From the NCBI GenBank assembly GCA_021613535.1, contig CP075492.1:14446001-14510000 (forward strand): a stretch of 64,000 bases of DNA, read 5' to 3'. Positions 14,031 through 24,653 of this stretch are shown in pieces. This DNA comes from Adineta vaga (Eukaryota > Rotifera). A program made the position numbers and the translations under genes. How positions within the stretch are numbered: position 1 is the stretch's first letter; every line of letters starts with the position of its first letter. Below the pieces are notes generated by a model. That model worked only from the letters and a program-made list of their open reading frames with translations, ran no database searches and was not told where the DNA came from.

Positions 14031-16124
14031 ATGTTACCTACTTCTTCAACTCAAGCAGCGGTATCATCGAATACAATCGATGATTGTTCGATTTGTTTAA
14101 ATGTTCTAGCACCGGGTCCACCAGTCTTAACATTGTCTTGTAATCATAAATTTCATTTACAATGTTTGGCTTCTAATATTCAAGCACGAAACAAACAATG
14201 CCCTCTATGCCGAGCAACTATTGATGCATCTGTGGTGCAATTACTTGCACAGGTACGAATCATCTACCAGTGCAACAACAACAACAAGTGCCATCTTTCT
14301 TTTTCGGTCATCGTTTTCCAACGCCTTCACCAATAACCATTGTATGTTATTTATCGATATAAAATATGATAAATCTTTATTATTATTTTTTATTTTATAG
14401 GCAATTCCTTCAGTTGAAGATCCAGTTGATGAAACTGCTGTACGAGATCTTTCTGCTCGAATTTCTTCAGCTCGACAAGCTGCAGCTGCTTCAGCTAACA
14501 CAGCTAGCAATCGTCCAATGATCACGACAACGACAACACTCGAATATGGTGCTCAAGCATTTCGTCCTCAATCAAATATTTATGGTCTAGTTACGCTTCA
14601 AGCGCCCCCAGAAATTGTATCATCTGCCAGTACATCATCAATCGCAAGCCGTGTTCCTGTTGATCTCGTTTGTGTTGTTGATCAAAGTGGATCGATGTCT
14701 GGTGAAAAAATGAGATTATTAAAACAAACTCTCGTTTATATAACTGAACAATTAAATGATCTTGATCGTTTAGCAATTGTTTCATTTGACACTTCTGCTT
14801 TTGATCGTTCACATGGATTAAAACGGATGAATCAACAAAAGTAAGTGACTTTCTTTGTAAAATACAACGAAATCAATATTATTGTTATTAAACCTTTTGT
14901 CTAGTCAACAAATTGTAACGAAAGCAATCAATGATGATATTCCTGATGGTGGTGGTACATACATCGGATGTGGATTAGAAATGGGTATCAATCTATTAAA
15001 TCATCGTCAAACAAAAAATCCTATTACTGCTTTACTTTTACTTACCGATGGTCAAGACAATGAAACACACGATTATACACAATTGTTAACAACATTACCA
15101 GCAGATGTTGTGTGTCATACATTTGGTTATGGCGCTGATCATATGGCTGCTTTATTAGTACAAATCGCCGAGAAAGGCAATAATGGTAGTTTTACTTATA
15201 TAGTAAGTTTGATCTTTTAAAAGTAGATAGATTAAGATAATTTTTTTGTTTTGAATAGGATCAAGAGCAAGCTGTAGGTCCAGCTTTTGCTATGACATTA
15301 GGTGGTTTATTTAGTTGTGTTGCACAGCAAATTCGAGTTGATATTGAATTTCATGGACAATATGCAATTACTCATGTACATTCGAAATATCAACATGAAC
15401 CAAATACGTTACCTTCGCAAAAGTTAACATTTAAATTAAATGATCTCAATGCAGATGAAAAACGAAATTTAATTTTTCAATTACATGTACCTGAAATCGA
15501 AGATAATCAAACTGTCGAAATGATTGATCAAGATATGATGTCACAAGTTGAACAATCAATTGATGTTTCTCAGACTATCGGTAAGAATCTATTTTCATTA
15601 TTATAAGAACTTTGCAATGTAATGTAATCTCTCTTTTTTTAGGTCAAGTCAGAGTCACTTATACTGATCCAAACAGTAATCAAACATTAACAACAATACC
15701 TGTTCCCTTTCAATTGATTCGAACACCACAACCAACTACTGCTGAACTTCAAGTCAATTATACACTTGATTTGCAACGAAATCGAGTCGAAACTGCTCGT
15801 GAAATCAAACTAGCTATGGATGAACATGATTATCGACGATCACGTGCCATTCTTAAAGCTCAAGTTAATAAAATCAAAGCAAGTGTATCCAGTAAAGATC
15901 CATTCTGTCTACTATTGATCCGAGATCTTGAATATCGATATCCATCAGAACATACCTATCGTTCATCACATCATAATACATACATGCAACATTCATCGGA
16001 ACGAGGAACGTACGCACCTGTAACTACATTTAGTTCTGCCGCATACTTAAGTCCTTACCAACAACAACAGGCCGTGCATTTTCAACAACAACAACAACAA
16101 CAAAATCATGATCAATCGTCATAG
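14031..16124 (+). CDS. RING-H2 finger plus von Willebrand factor A domain protein
   Basis: Exons 14031-14252, 14401-14840, 14905-15202, 15259-15580 and 15643-16124 give 587 aa in continuous phase. Residues about 19-62 form a RING finger (CSICLNVL, then CNHKFHLQC, then CPLC), the zinc-binding module typical of E3 ubiquitin ligases. A vWA domain follows with the MIDAS motif DQSGSMSGEKM and LLLLTDGQDN. The C-terminal region with DYRRSRAILKAQVNKI looks like the Vwaint domain found behind vWA in such proteins. The end is glutamine-rich (poly-Q near 16087). RING + vWA proteins occur in plants (WAV3 type) and many eukaryotes; ligase activity is inferred. Oddity: the first intron is 148 nt, and its first 90 nt read as a plausible peptide in another frame, so either a one-base loss near 14250 or alternative splicing is possible. 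Confidence 0.85.
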
Positions 16125-16471
16125 TTTATTTATTCTCTGAACACTATTCATGACTTCGTTTTTTCGTATTTCCATGATTTTTTTAAAATAATTAACTTTC
16201 ATAGATAATTCTGTTCGAATAGTTCTTTTTTTTTACAATCTACCTTTCTTAGAAAGACGGTTCATGACTATATACGGATTAATATTAAATAATAAATGTA
16301 GGATTTTACTCGTTCATAGTAAAGAAATCATATGACAAATATTTGCATGAATGTATTAGTCGCATGATAATTCTTATTACTTTCTTTAAAATCAAGCATT
16401 TTCTTAAAGATTGTGGGTGCTACAGTTCCTATAAACTATGGGTATGCACCATTATCTTTCTTCTTTCAGAA
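16125..16471. other. Short intergenic spacer / 5' leader
   Basis: AT-rich spacer before the first copy of the two-TM family. A pyrimidine-rich AG acceptor-like site (TTTCTTCTTTCAG) ends just before the ATG at 16472, so a 5'UTR intron is possible. Nothing else seen. Confidence 0.4.
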
Positions 16472-17290
16472 ATGAACGTCAAGTCTGAAACTATTATTCA
16501 AATGACTAACGAATCATCGAATACAAATGTTAATGAAAGCAATTCTTCCGATGTTCTTCTAAGATTAATCAAAGCACACAAAAAAGAATCAATTCAGGAA
16601 ATTTTACTAATAACAATTATTACTGTTGTTTGCACCGTAGGAAGTATTATTTGTTTTGTCGTTGGAAAAGTTGTTGCTGAACGTTCTGAAGTTCTGATTA
16701 CACTATTAACTTTAGGTGGTATTCTATCAGCGAAAGTTCTTTTCCTCTTGCTCATCTTGTGTTATGGTATCAATTATTATCGCGTTGGTTTTCGTTGGAT
16801 GAATTATGCTCAGTATATCATATATTTGGATGGTGAACTATGGCAAAAACAAGTTGATTCACTTCGAAAGATTATTCATTCGAAACGTTCACGATTATGT
16901 TGTCGATCAACGAATTCAGAGCGTTTTCCAACGCACACATCTGGTCACATTGTTTTGGCAAAAGAAGGAATTATTATTGATGATTTTTTGATTTTTAAAT
17001 ATGAGAAATTTGTTATATATCGTCTTGATGTAATGGATGGTACAGCGGGAACAGACGTTAGTCTTCGATTGCTTCTTTGTCCTGATGATGCTGTACCAAC
17101 AGAAGGCTTTCCCGATAGAAGCAAAGAGAAAGAATTCGAACTCTATCTGTTCTTGGAACCATTTTGTCAAACACAAGAATTAATGAATATTCGCGATAGT
17201 ATTCTTGCCAATGCAGAGAAATGTCTTAATGCTACAGGGTATTTTAGACATACTCATAGTAGTGCACGGTCAAATTCGTTCAGTTTCTGA
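16472..17290 (+). CDS. Two-TM conserved family, copy A, unknown function
   Basis: Single exon of 272 codons. I chose the ATG at 16472 because copies B and C begin at the equivalent point; the same frame is open upstream. A Ser/Thr/Asn-rich N-terminus precedes two hydrophobic segments (ILLITIITVVCTVGSIICF and VLFLLLILCYG), then a conserved cytosolic-looking domain of about 170 aa. Motifs shared with the copies at 18897 and 23317 are LDGELW, KQVDSLRK, GHIVLAKEGI, an LRLLL strand, FELYLFLE and IRDSILANAEKCLNATGYF. No catalytic signature is obvious and I do not recognise the family. The copies lie on the same strand with unrelated genes between them, so they arose by duplication and were later separated. 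Confidence 0.75.
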   Translation: MNVKSETIIQMTNESSNTNVNESNSSDVLLRLIKAHKKESIQEILLITIITVVCTVGSIICFVVGKVVAERSEVLITLLTLGGILSAKVLFLLLILCYGINYYRVGFRWMNYAQYIIYLDGELWQKQVDSLRKIIHSKRSRLCCRSTNSERFPTHTSGHIVLAKEGIIIDDFLIFKYEKFVIYRLDVMDGTAGTDVSLRLLLCPDDAVPTEGFPDRSKEKEFELYLFLEPFCQTQELMNIRDSILANAEKCLNATGYFRHTHSSARSNSFSF

Positions 17291-17325
17291 AAACAAACTC
17301 TCTAATTACATGACTATGAACGTTG

Positions 17326-17415
17326 CTTTTTTTCTCTCTGCTACATCTTGTTAATACTTAATGTTCCTTTTTTTCTCTCTGCTACATCTTGTTAATACTT
17401 AATGTTCCTTTTTTT
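17326..17415 (+). repeat. 41-bp direct tandem repeat, two full copies
   Basis: The unit starts C followed by seven T, then CTCTCTGCTACATCTTG. It occupies 17326-17366 and again 17367-17407 without a visible difference, with a third partial start at 17408. It lies just 3' of the copy-A stop codon, probably in its 3'UTR. Confidence 0.85.
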
Positions 17416-17631
17416 GAATAAAAAAGCTTATATAAAAATATCATACAGTAATTTGAAGACGATAAACATTTGTACAGATTACAAGCTGAGAATATTTGTT
17501 TGAAGTACTCTTTTTTTATTTGTTCTGACTAAATATTGCGATGAAAACGAAGGAGAGAAAGAAATAGAAGTGTGATTCTTTTTTCTTTCGACACTTTTTC
17601 AAAAAAATCATTCATTTGAATTATATCAAAT

Positions 17632-18321
17632 ATGGGATTCAAAGAGCGATTTCCACGATGGGTTACATTAGTTTTAGCTATACTTCAATTGATTTTAACT
17701 GCAGCTATTGCTGGTTTGGAATTCGGTTCGTTTTATCATGATGTCGCACATGGTACGATATGGGCAGGCTTTTGGTCATGTCTTATTTTCATTCCAACAT
17801 TTCTCTTGATGTTTATTCTCAGTAAGTCAATCTAATGAGAAAAAATCTATCAAATAATTCATTTTAGCTTGTTGTTGTCGCGGACGATGTTGTGCAACAT
17901 ATCTTTTAATCTTAAATCGTAAGTTCGCATCCTTTCTTTTTCTAATGAAGAAAACTTTTTTTCGTCTTCTTCTCTATTCATAGTCTTAAGTGCACTATTG
18001 GCAGGTGTAATAATCTATTTCGATGTATATTTTCAAGATAATATATGCAAATGCTACTTAGGTGATAGTTTATGTTGTGCTTTACGTGATATAAAAAGTT
18101 TCAATTCAGCATATGGTGATATAGCTAAAAATTGTACACCGGTTTATTTCAATGGTGTACAAGCATCCGTTGATATGTGTTACAAATCTCCACCAACGGA
18201 TAAATATATTTTTCTCAAAGCACAATTAGGCTGTGCTGTCGGAATGTTAGTTACTTGTGCATTGTACATTATTGCTTATTTCTACGGTTGTTGTATGGTT
18301 TGTTTTGGACATAAAGATTGA
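17632..18321 (+). CDS. Four-TM (tetraspan-like) membrane protein, unknown function
   Basis: Three exons, 17632-17821, 17868-17918 and 17984-18321, give 192 aa. There are four predicted membrane segments: WVTLVLAILQLILTAAIAG, FWSCLIFIPTFLLMFIL, YLLILNLLSALLAGVIIYF and GCAVGMLVTCALYIIAYF. A cytosolic CCCRGRCC cluster lies between TM2 and TM3 and could be palmitoylated (inference). The loop between TM3 and TM4 has several cysteines and an NCTP glycosylation sequon, consistent with an extracellular disulfide-bonded loop. The protein lacks the CCG motif of true tetraspanins; it resembles MARVEL/CD20-type four-TM proteins only in topology. It sits between copies A and B of the two-TM family on the same strand. 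Confidence 0.72.
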
Positions 18322-18896
18322 ATAAATATACAAGTTTGATTTTCTTTTTAAATGAAAAGACGTTTTTTTTTCTCGATGTTAATCAAATATGACATCGATG
18401 AAGGGCATGAATCGTTTCAAGAAGAAGCGAGAAAAAGGAAGAGAAAATGCTTCTTTTGCGTTCTGTATAGTATTCAACAAGACGACGACGACAACGACAA
18501 ACAATTGTCCATAGTTTCGTTTTTCTTAACCTTTCATTGAAAATTATGTGAGTTTGAGTTGAATCAATTGCTTATAAGAAATTTCATCTTCAGTTAACTA
18601 AAACTAATCTATTGAATGATAATTAAACGCTAAAATGTTTACTAAATGTCTATCAAAACAGCTCGTGACTATTTTTGTATTGTTAAATATTAATAAATAA
18701 GAAGAAAATATATGAAAAATCATGTTTTAAATATTTATAAATGCGTAATATCTCCATGATAATTCTTGAGAATTTTCAAACGATTGTAGATCATTATATT
18801 GACTCTGTCAGTCGAAGTCACTAACATCAGCATTATTTAGACATACTTGATGTAGTTAAAGAGGAAGCAAGTTGGTTCTTTAAAGTTATTTGAAAA
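18322..18896. other. Intergenic, no gene seen
   Basis: Spacer between the four-TM gene and copy B. A 62-codon open frame at 18352 is basic, low complexity and has no recognisable motif, so it is not called. Confidence 0.5.
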
Positions 18897-19721
18897 ATGG
18901 AAACGAATGTAAAGATAACCATCGATACTCAAGATCAAAAGAACATTGTTGTTCAAACTTCTGTACCGCCAATGAAATCTTCGAGTGTTATTTCAAGAAT
19001 ACTGACATCGCGAAGAAAAGTATTCACATTCGCCGCTCTTATAACATGGAGTCTTACTGTAATCTTCATTATTCTAAGTATCATTTGTTTCATTTTTATA
19101 AAGAATAAACCATCCAAGAATGCCATATATTTACCATCAATGTTATATGGAATAACTGCAACTATACTCGCTTTTATCATGCTCGTCTTTTCTTATTTCA
19201 TCTGTAGCGCTCGACAATGTATTTGTGGTTGGATACATAATTTTGAAACCATAATTCAGCTTGATAATGAAATCTGGCAACAACAAGTTGATTCAATTAA
19301 AAAAACTGTACCTCCTAAAATGGCTCGTAAACATTGTCTAACTGCAAATTTTGGTCGTGTAAGAAAACGTCAATATGGTCATATCGTTTTGGCAAAGGAA
19401 GGTATTGCTGTTGATGAACTCACTATAATTAAATATAATGCTTATGTGATACGTCGTATTGAGTTGATAAATAATACTGTACAAACAGGATTTATTCTTC
19501 GATTATTTTTGGTTCAACGTACAGTTATGTATGATGAGAAGTCTCTTTCAAATGATGAAATCACATTTGAACTCTATCTATTTATGCCGATTGGTATTCC
19601 AATTGAACAAGTGATTTATCTTCGTGAAAATATCCTTGCTAACTCGTACAAATGTCTCGATGCTCTTGGCTTTTTTAAACATTCCACAGATAATTATCAG
19701 CTACAAATATGCAATTCATAA
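18897..19721 (+). CDS. Two-TM conserved family, copy B, unknown function
   Basis: Single exon, 274 aa, starting METNVKITID. Two hydrophobic segments (SLTVIFIILSIICFIFI and ITATILAFIMLVFSYFI) precede the family domain. That domain has LDNEIW, QQQVDSIKK, a TVPPKMAR turn, GHIVLAKEGIAVDE, TGFILRLFLV, FELYLFM and LRENILANSYKCLDALGFF. It aligns by eye along its whole length with the copies at 16472 and 23317. It shares with copy C the TVPPK/TIPPK turn, which copy A replaces with IHSKR. Cellular role unknown; membrane location is inferred from the hydrophobic segments. Confidence 0.8.
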   Translation: METNVKITIDTQDQKNIVVQTSVPPMKSSSVISRILTSRRKVFTFAALITWSLTVIFIILSIICFIFIKNKPSKNAIYLPSMLYGITATILAFIMLVFSYFICSARQCICGWIHNFETIIQLDNEIWQQQVDSIKKTVPPKMARKHCLTANFGRVRKRQYGHIVLAKEGIAVDELTIIKYNAYVIRRIELINNTVQTGFILRLFLVQRTVMYDEKSLSNDEITFELYLFMPIGIPIEQVIYLRENILANSYKCLDALGFFKHSTDNYQLQICNS

Positions 19722-20456
19722 ATTCAAAGATAACAATGCATCCTTATAGTCGTTTGCAAGACATTGATGTTCTATAATTAATATTACAGCTTTCTTTTTC
19801 ATTAATATTGTTTGTTATCTTTCAATGCTTTCTATCTGTAGTCTTTTCAAATATGTACACTGGAAATAGAAACCTACGCAAAACTGTGATTCTCTTTCTT
19901 TCAAATGCCTTAGTATAATACTAGTATATTTACACGTGTCGTGCTCTAATTCAAGGAATAAGATTCAGAAAATAGATCGTGAGAATCTTCCTATAAGCTA
20001 TTTGGTACAAATGTTTGAATTGAACTTTTCTGAAGTATTGGAGACAAATGATTTCAAGAATGATAATCATTCAAATGTCATATCCATTAAGATATTAATA
20101 ATGAAGTTTTTCGATACGTTTATATTAGTTTACATATGTAGACAGAGGTCGTGTTATAACTAGTGTCAAGCAAACAATAAAGTTTGTTGCAATGTTATTT
20201 AATTTTCCTTTTGTATCGAATGGATAACAAAAGTAGAAACTCTAATTTTTCAATCAGATCATAGTTTGCATTGCAAAATAAAGTCTATACAAATTCTTTT
20301 TACATGAATATGACTTTTCTCAAGATCTACTATTGAATTGAAGATATAATAAGTCTATGTATAAGAAGTGGCTTTCGCAAGCAATCATTATATTAATAAG
20401 ACAAAAGCTATTTCCTGATGTTCTGTTTATCGAAACACACAATGATCAGAGAACGT
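19722..20456. other. Intergenic between convergent genes, no gene seen
   Basis: Spacer between copy B (+) and the ART fusion gene (-), so probably two 3'UTRs and filler. A 75-codon open frame at 19936 shows no family features. Confidence 0.5.
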
Positions 20457-22044
20457 TCAATCTTTCCAAAGTAATACAGTTTTTTCATCATAAGCTATAT
20501 CCAAGAACCCGCCAATACTGTGACTAACAGCAGAGCCAAAGTGATCACCAACAACACAGTGCCAAGTTGATTCAAAATTCTTATGTGCTGCTATTTGAAT
20601 TCGAGCAGCTATATCATCGTTTCTACCTCCTTTATCCACGCTCGATATGATAATAGGAATGATTTGTTCTTGTACATACAATGACATATCACAACTTTTT
20701 ATCTTGAATTTATTGTTTGGAGATTTGAAAGGAACATCTAAAATAAATGAAGTAAATCATTAGTAATGCAATTTCACAATTCTAAATGTTAAACTAGTCG
20801 ATCGTGCTTCTAATTCGTATACTGAAATAAACTTCAACCTGACTAGCGCATTTTTTAGTTCTCTCAGACCTAAAAAGCTTTTATAGAGAGTTGGTTGTGC
20901 ATAATTCCTAGAGCAAAATCGATTCTACGATGCTCAACAAAATGGATTAGAGTGTATTCTAGAAAATGCAACTATTTTACTTAGTTCCAACGAAGCAGGA
21001 TACTCGTCTGCTGTTTCAGAAACAGCGTTATCTTCGCATTTTGATATAGATGGTTTGCTGGATAATGAATTTGCTCTGTTTGTCGTACTGTTGTACAGCA
21101 TCCTACTTTTTGTTGGCTTTGTATCAACTATAGATGAATAAAAAACAGATATCGATAGAAAAATGAAATAAATGTAACAGTCAAATCAACACCAATCCTC
21201 TACTACAGAATATATGATTTATAAATAATCTTACTAGGTGATGGGGGCGAAAGTTTGATTTTCAAAAGAGTTGCATCGATATTGGAAGTTGGAGATGTAG
21301 GTTTATCCAAAGGAGGTTTCACCAATGGAAAAAGTGGATCTATTTCTTTGAGCTGAATAATATGAAGACCAGCTCCACCATTGAGTTGACCGATTACTTC
21401 GAAATATGAGCCAGGCATGAGTATTATTTCTTCTTCGGTATCTTTATAATAAGAATGAAGTGTTACTGATTTACCATATTGGCAATCAATAGAAAACATA
21501 GTACGAACACCGCTCTCACCCAGAAATTGTTCATTCTTTAGCATTCAATATTCTTCGTACAGGAACTTACTCCCCACCATGCTACTTTCTTTCCCTTCGG
21601 ATAATCCAAACTCAAATCTACATCGCGTAATCCACGCCAGACTGTGCGAGCTTGAGAAGGAAGTTTGTAAAGGGCCGTAAGAAAAAGTTTAAGAAACAAA
21701 TGCCATGGTTCTAGATTTCGTCGATTTACAGCTCGTAGATTTTCGTTCAAAACTTTAAATAGACTAGGACCACCATCGAATTGCATAGTGTACAGATGAA
21801 TAGCTGCTGATTCATTCTGCGTTAGACCTTCTTTCGGCTGCTCGCAATTGTGCATTGCTACCCAAGCGTTCTCGTGAATTTCGTTAAAGAAACCAGAAAT
21901 AGGTTCGATTGCTTCGGCAAGTGAGACAAGTGGTGCGGTTTGATAGGCTTTAACGGGTGAGAGCATATGAGTGACAGGTTCATCAGCGATATCCATATAG
22001 CGCCCGGTTGTTTTCTTCGATCGACGATAATTTGAGTTTGCCAT
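20457..22044 (-). CDS. Arginine ADP-ribosyltransferase fused to an LC8-type dynein light chain domain, one frame break
   Basis: Exons 22044-21235, 21127-20981 and 20737-20457 keep phase if one base is restored near 21540 (about 412 aa). Residues about 30-250 are an ART domain with the R-S-E triad: TVWRGLR, WWGVSSCT and EEEIILMPG, plus FLGESGVRTMF. Family function: transfer of ADP-ribose from NAD+ to arginine. No signal peptide is seen, so it is probably intracellular. After a Ser/Pro/Thr linker, the last about 85 residues form a complete LC8 (DYNLL) fold: FKIKSCDMS, DDIAARI, then ESTWHCVVGDHFGS and VLLW. LC8 binds dynein intermediate chain and short linear motifs. The 243-nt intron before the LC8 exon is long for this window, so two genes cannot be excluded. 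However, the LC8 N-terminal strand continues upstream of the first in-frame Met of that exon, which favours a fusion. Confidence 0.75.
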
Positions 22045-23316
22045 ATTTTATAATCTACAAATTTCACAACTTCTTCTGTAGTCTTCTGATGATGAAAAAC
22101 ACACACACACATACACATACACAAGCAATATCGGCCTGATATACCTCCCTCATGCGCGTGACAGAGAATACAGTATTTGAAAGAATGAATAATATCGGAG
22201 CAAAAAACATCATGGGCAAACCACAAGGCAACAACGAAAATTTTACGATAAAAATCACTCGCCATCCATCTTTCTATGCTGTTTTCAACAGTTTCTCTTT
22301 CTTACTTATATTAGTCAAAGGCTTCATGTTTTTTTTCATTTCTGCCAAGTTGTTTTGTTGTCTGGAAGGATGCCAGGAAGCGTTTTCGGTATTTTCAAAA
22401 TGTCGATAATCCTTCAGTCATTACTCGCGGGTACAATATGTTATGGTCTTAATATTCTCAAGAGTATTATGTCTTAGTTCACACGTCTGAATGTCCAACA
22501 CATCATCGGATAAAGCAACTCATAAAAAAATTAAAGAGTAATATCATTATATTATATTTCTTATATGTATACATAATTTGAACTACGCATACTTCATTTT
22601 GCGAACCTACCGTTTCGTTTGTATTTTAGGTGTAGAAAGAAATACTGTGTAAATTGTAAGAGAACTTCATTCTCTTTGCACATCGACGAAAAAAAAGTGA
22701 GTCGTCAATCTGCCAAAAAACACAACGATGCGTACCCGACTGAAACAATTCTATTTACTTTGCATTTTTGACTAAAAATTTTATTTAGTCAATGCTTCAC
22801 AGAAAAAAAATGTGGTCTGGATGAAAATAAGAATTACATTAAACATTATATTTTTTTATCCACACTTATCGAATAGTATATACATGTGAATGCACATATT
22901 TACTTATGTAACAAATAAATTTTCAAAAAATCGTTTTATGAACGTGTCTTAGAAACGTTTATTAAAAGTTTTTATTATCGCTAAATAACATCGTGCGTGC
23001 ATGAAATGGCTGAAAGGTTTTCTTTTTATGAGATCATATGCGATAAATATTTATCTGAAGTTTATGATATCTTTAGACAACATTCATTTTTGCGTAAAAA
23101 TTAATAATTCTTTTAAAAGCTGTAGTTACTAAATCATTTGCTCTGTGAGAATTGCACTAACAGCATATCTGCACAATACAAGCAATAAAGAGACTTATGA
23201 TTTTCTTTTAACAATAAGTGAGTAAACTATTATATCGTGTGTGTGATGATCTCGCGAAATTCATCTAAGGATTCTTTTTAGCTAAATAAAATACTTTAAA
23301 TGTCAATACTGTCTTC
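22045..23316. other. Intergenic, no gene seen
   Basis: Spacer between the start of the ART fusion gene (-) and copy C (+), probably holding both promoters. It contains a CA microsatellite. Opposing open frames at 22064-22409 are short; one is an artefact of the CA/GT repeat. Confidence 0.5.
22099..22123. repeat. Imperfect CA dinucleotide microsatellite
   Basis: About 12 CA units interrupted by two AT changes, located 5' of the ART fusion gene. Confidence 0.8.
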
Positions 23317-24092
23317 ATGGCTACAAATACTTCTGCATCATCAATAATTCATTCAGATGTAATTTCAAGATTGATCAAATGGCATAAGAGAATCATAAAA
23401 CATGGAGTTATCATATTTTCGATTATTACTCTGATCTCAATCGCTATCACTAGTATTGTTTTGTTTTTGTTAAGATAAATGCATCAAAAAGTAACAATAT
23501 AGTGATACCTTTAGTATTCGGTATAATTGGAACCTTAGCAATGATTTCTTTTCTCATCATTCTTTGCTTGGTCTGTCGATCTTGGCATGATGGTCTTAAC
23601 TGGATGAACAATGTTCAGCATATGATTCAACTTGATGGTGAACTATGGCACAAGCAAATCGATTCACTTCAAAATACTATACCTCCTAAAGAAGTAAGAG
23701 TATTGTGTCGAGATCTGAATTACGATTATTTAAAAAGAAATCCATCTGTTCATATTGTTTTCGCCGTAGAAGGAATTATTATTGATGCAATTTTCGTAAT
23801 CCGATATGATTTGTATGTTGTACATCAGGTTCATTTGATTCATAATACCGAAAATACAGGATACATTCTTCGATTAGTCCTAGTTACGCGCATTAACTCT
23901 TTGAATACCGATATCGACAAAGGTTTACAAATAGCATTCGAAATATATTTATTTATGGCATCGCATATTCAACTTCAACAGATCACTGATATACGTGAAA
24001 GTATTCTTTCTAACTCACATAAACATCTAGCTGCTACTGGATATTACAAAAATGTTAGGAATGATCTACAATTAAACACAATCAATCGATAA
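23317..24092 (+). CDS. Two-TM conserved family, copy C, with a one-base frame break
   Basis: The ATG at 23317 starts a frame (MATNTSASSIIHSDVISRL) that runs through the first TM segment and hits TAA at 23476. The rest of the domain is open in the adjacent frame to 24092. In the second frame VKINASKSNN directly continues the first and matches the spacing of copy B (IKNKPSKN). One T appears missing from the T5 run at 23464-23468. The downstream part has LDGELW, KQIDSLQ, TIPPKEVR, VEGIIIDA, TGYILRLVLV, FEIYLFM and IRESILSNSHKHLAATGYY. It is either a recent pseudogene or a homopolymer error; the intact remainder favours a recent or artificial break. Function unknown, as for copies A and B. Confidence 0.7.
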
Positions 24093-24218
24093 GAAAATAT
24101 ATCTACTCATTCTTCTATTGTCGTAACTTTGAAAGACATTGATCTTGCTTTGTATGCTTTAAGTGTCTGTTGGTGCCAAATCGTAAAAATAAATGTTCTT
24201 TCATCAATGTAATTGAAG

Positions 24219-24653
24219 TTATGATAATGCTTTGATTCGTTCGATCAGAGGAGTTGGATCAAGATAAATCTTGAGTGAAGATAGTTTGTTTTCGTCGATT
24301 TTCTTTTGAAATACAGCAAGTCCTGAAAGTTTAATCTCTTTTTTGGATGGATCATGCTTTAAAATAATTATTGCATCAACTTCAGTATAAATTCGATTCG
24401 AAACAACATCAACATGTTTAACAATATATTTTGCCGATTGTCGTTGACGATTTTCTGCAACATGTGAAGCTATATCTTTGTGTCCTTTAATTAATGGTCC
24501 ATTCGTATGAACTAGAACTGCATCATGTTGAAAAAATTCATCGATCCAACTTCCGATGTTGAATGTATCAGAACTCATTTTGTCATAAAATGCTTGAGCC
24601 CATACACGTCCGGCTTCATTTTGTTCATCGATTGATGCGTTTGAAAAGGACAT
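24219..24653 (-). CDS. SnoaL/NTF2-like fold protein
   Basis: Single exon, 144 aa, ATG at 24653. The length and pattern fit the SnoaL-like/NTF2-like superfamily: an N-terminal helical part (WAQAFYDKM), then FFQHDAVLVHTNGPLIKGH, the typical strand-turn with a glycine before the next helix, then alternating beta strands ending in LKIYLDPTPL. These small alpha+beta barrels include isomerases, hydrolases and ligand-binding proteins. The substrate cannot be told from sequence alone. No signal peptide or TM segment. Intronless genes of this type are common in fungi and bacteria, so acquisition by transfer is possible but untested. Confidence 0.72.
   Translation of the reverse strand: MSFSNASIDEQNEAGRVWAQAFYDKMSSDTFNIGSWIDEFFQHDAVLVHTNGPLIKGHKDIASHVAENRQRQSAKYIVKHVDVVSNRIYTEVDAIIILKHDPSKKEIKLSGLAVFQKKIDENKLSSLKIYLDPTPLIERIKALS

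Noticed and set aside
22064-22409. Opposing 64-135 codon frames upstream of the ART gene, one with a signal-peptide-like start
   Set aside because: They overlap the CA microsatellite, lack family motifs and have no splice continuity with neighbours.
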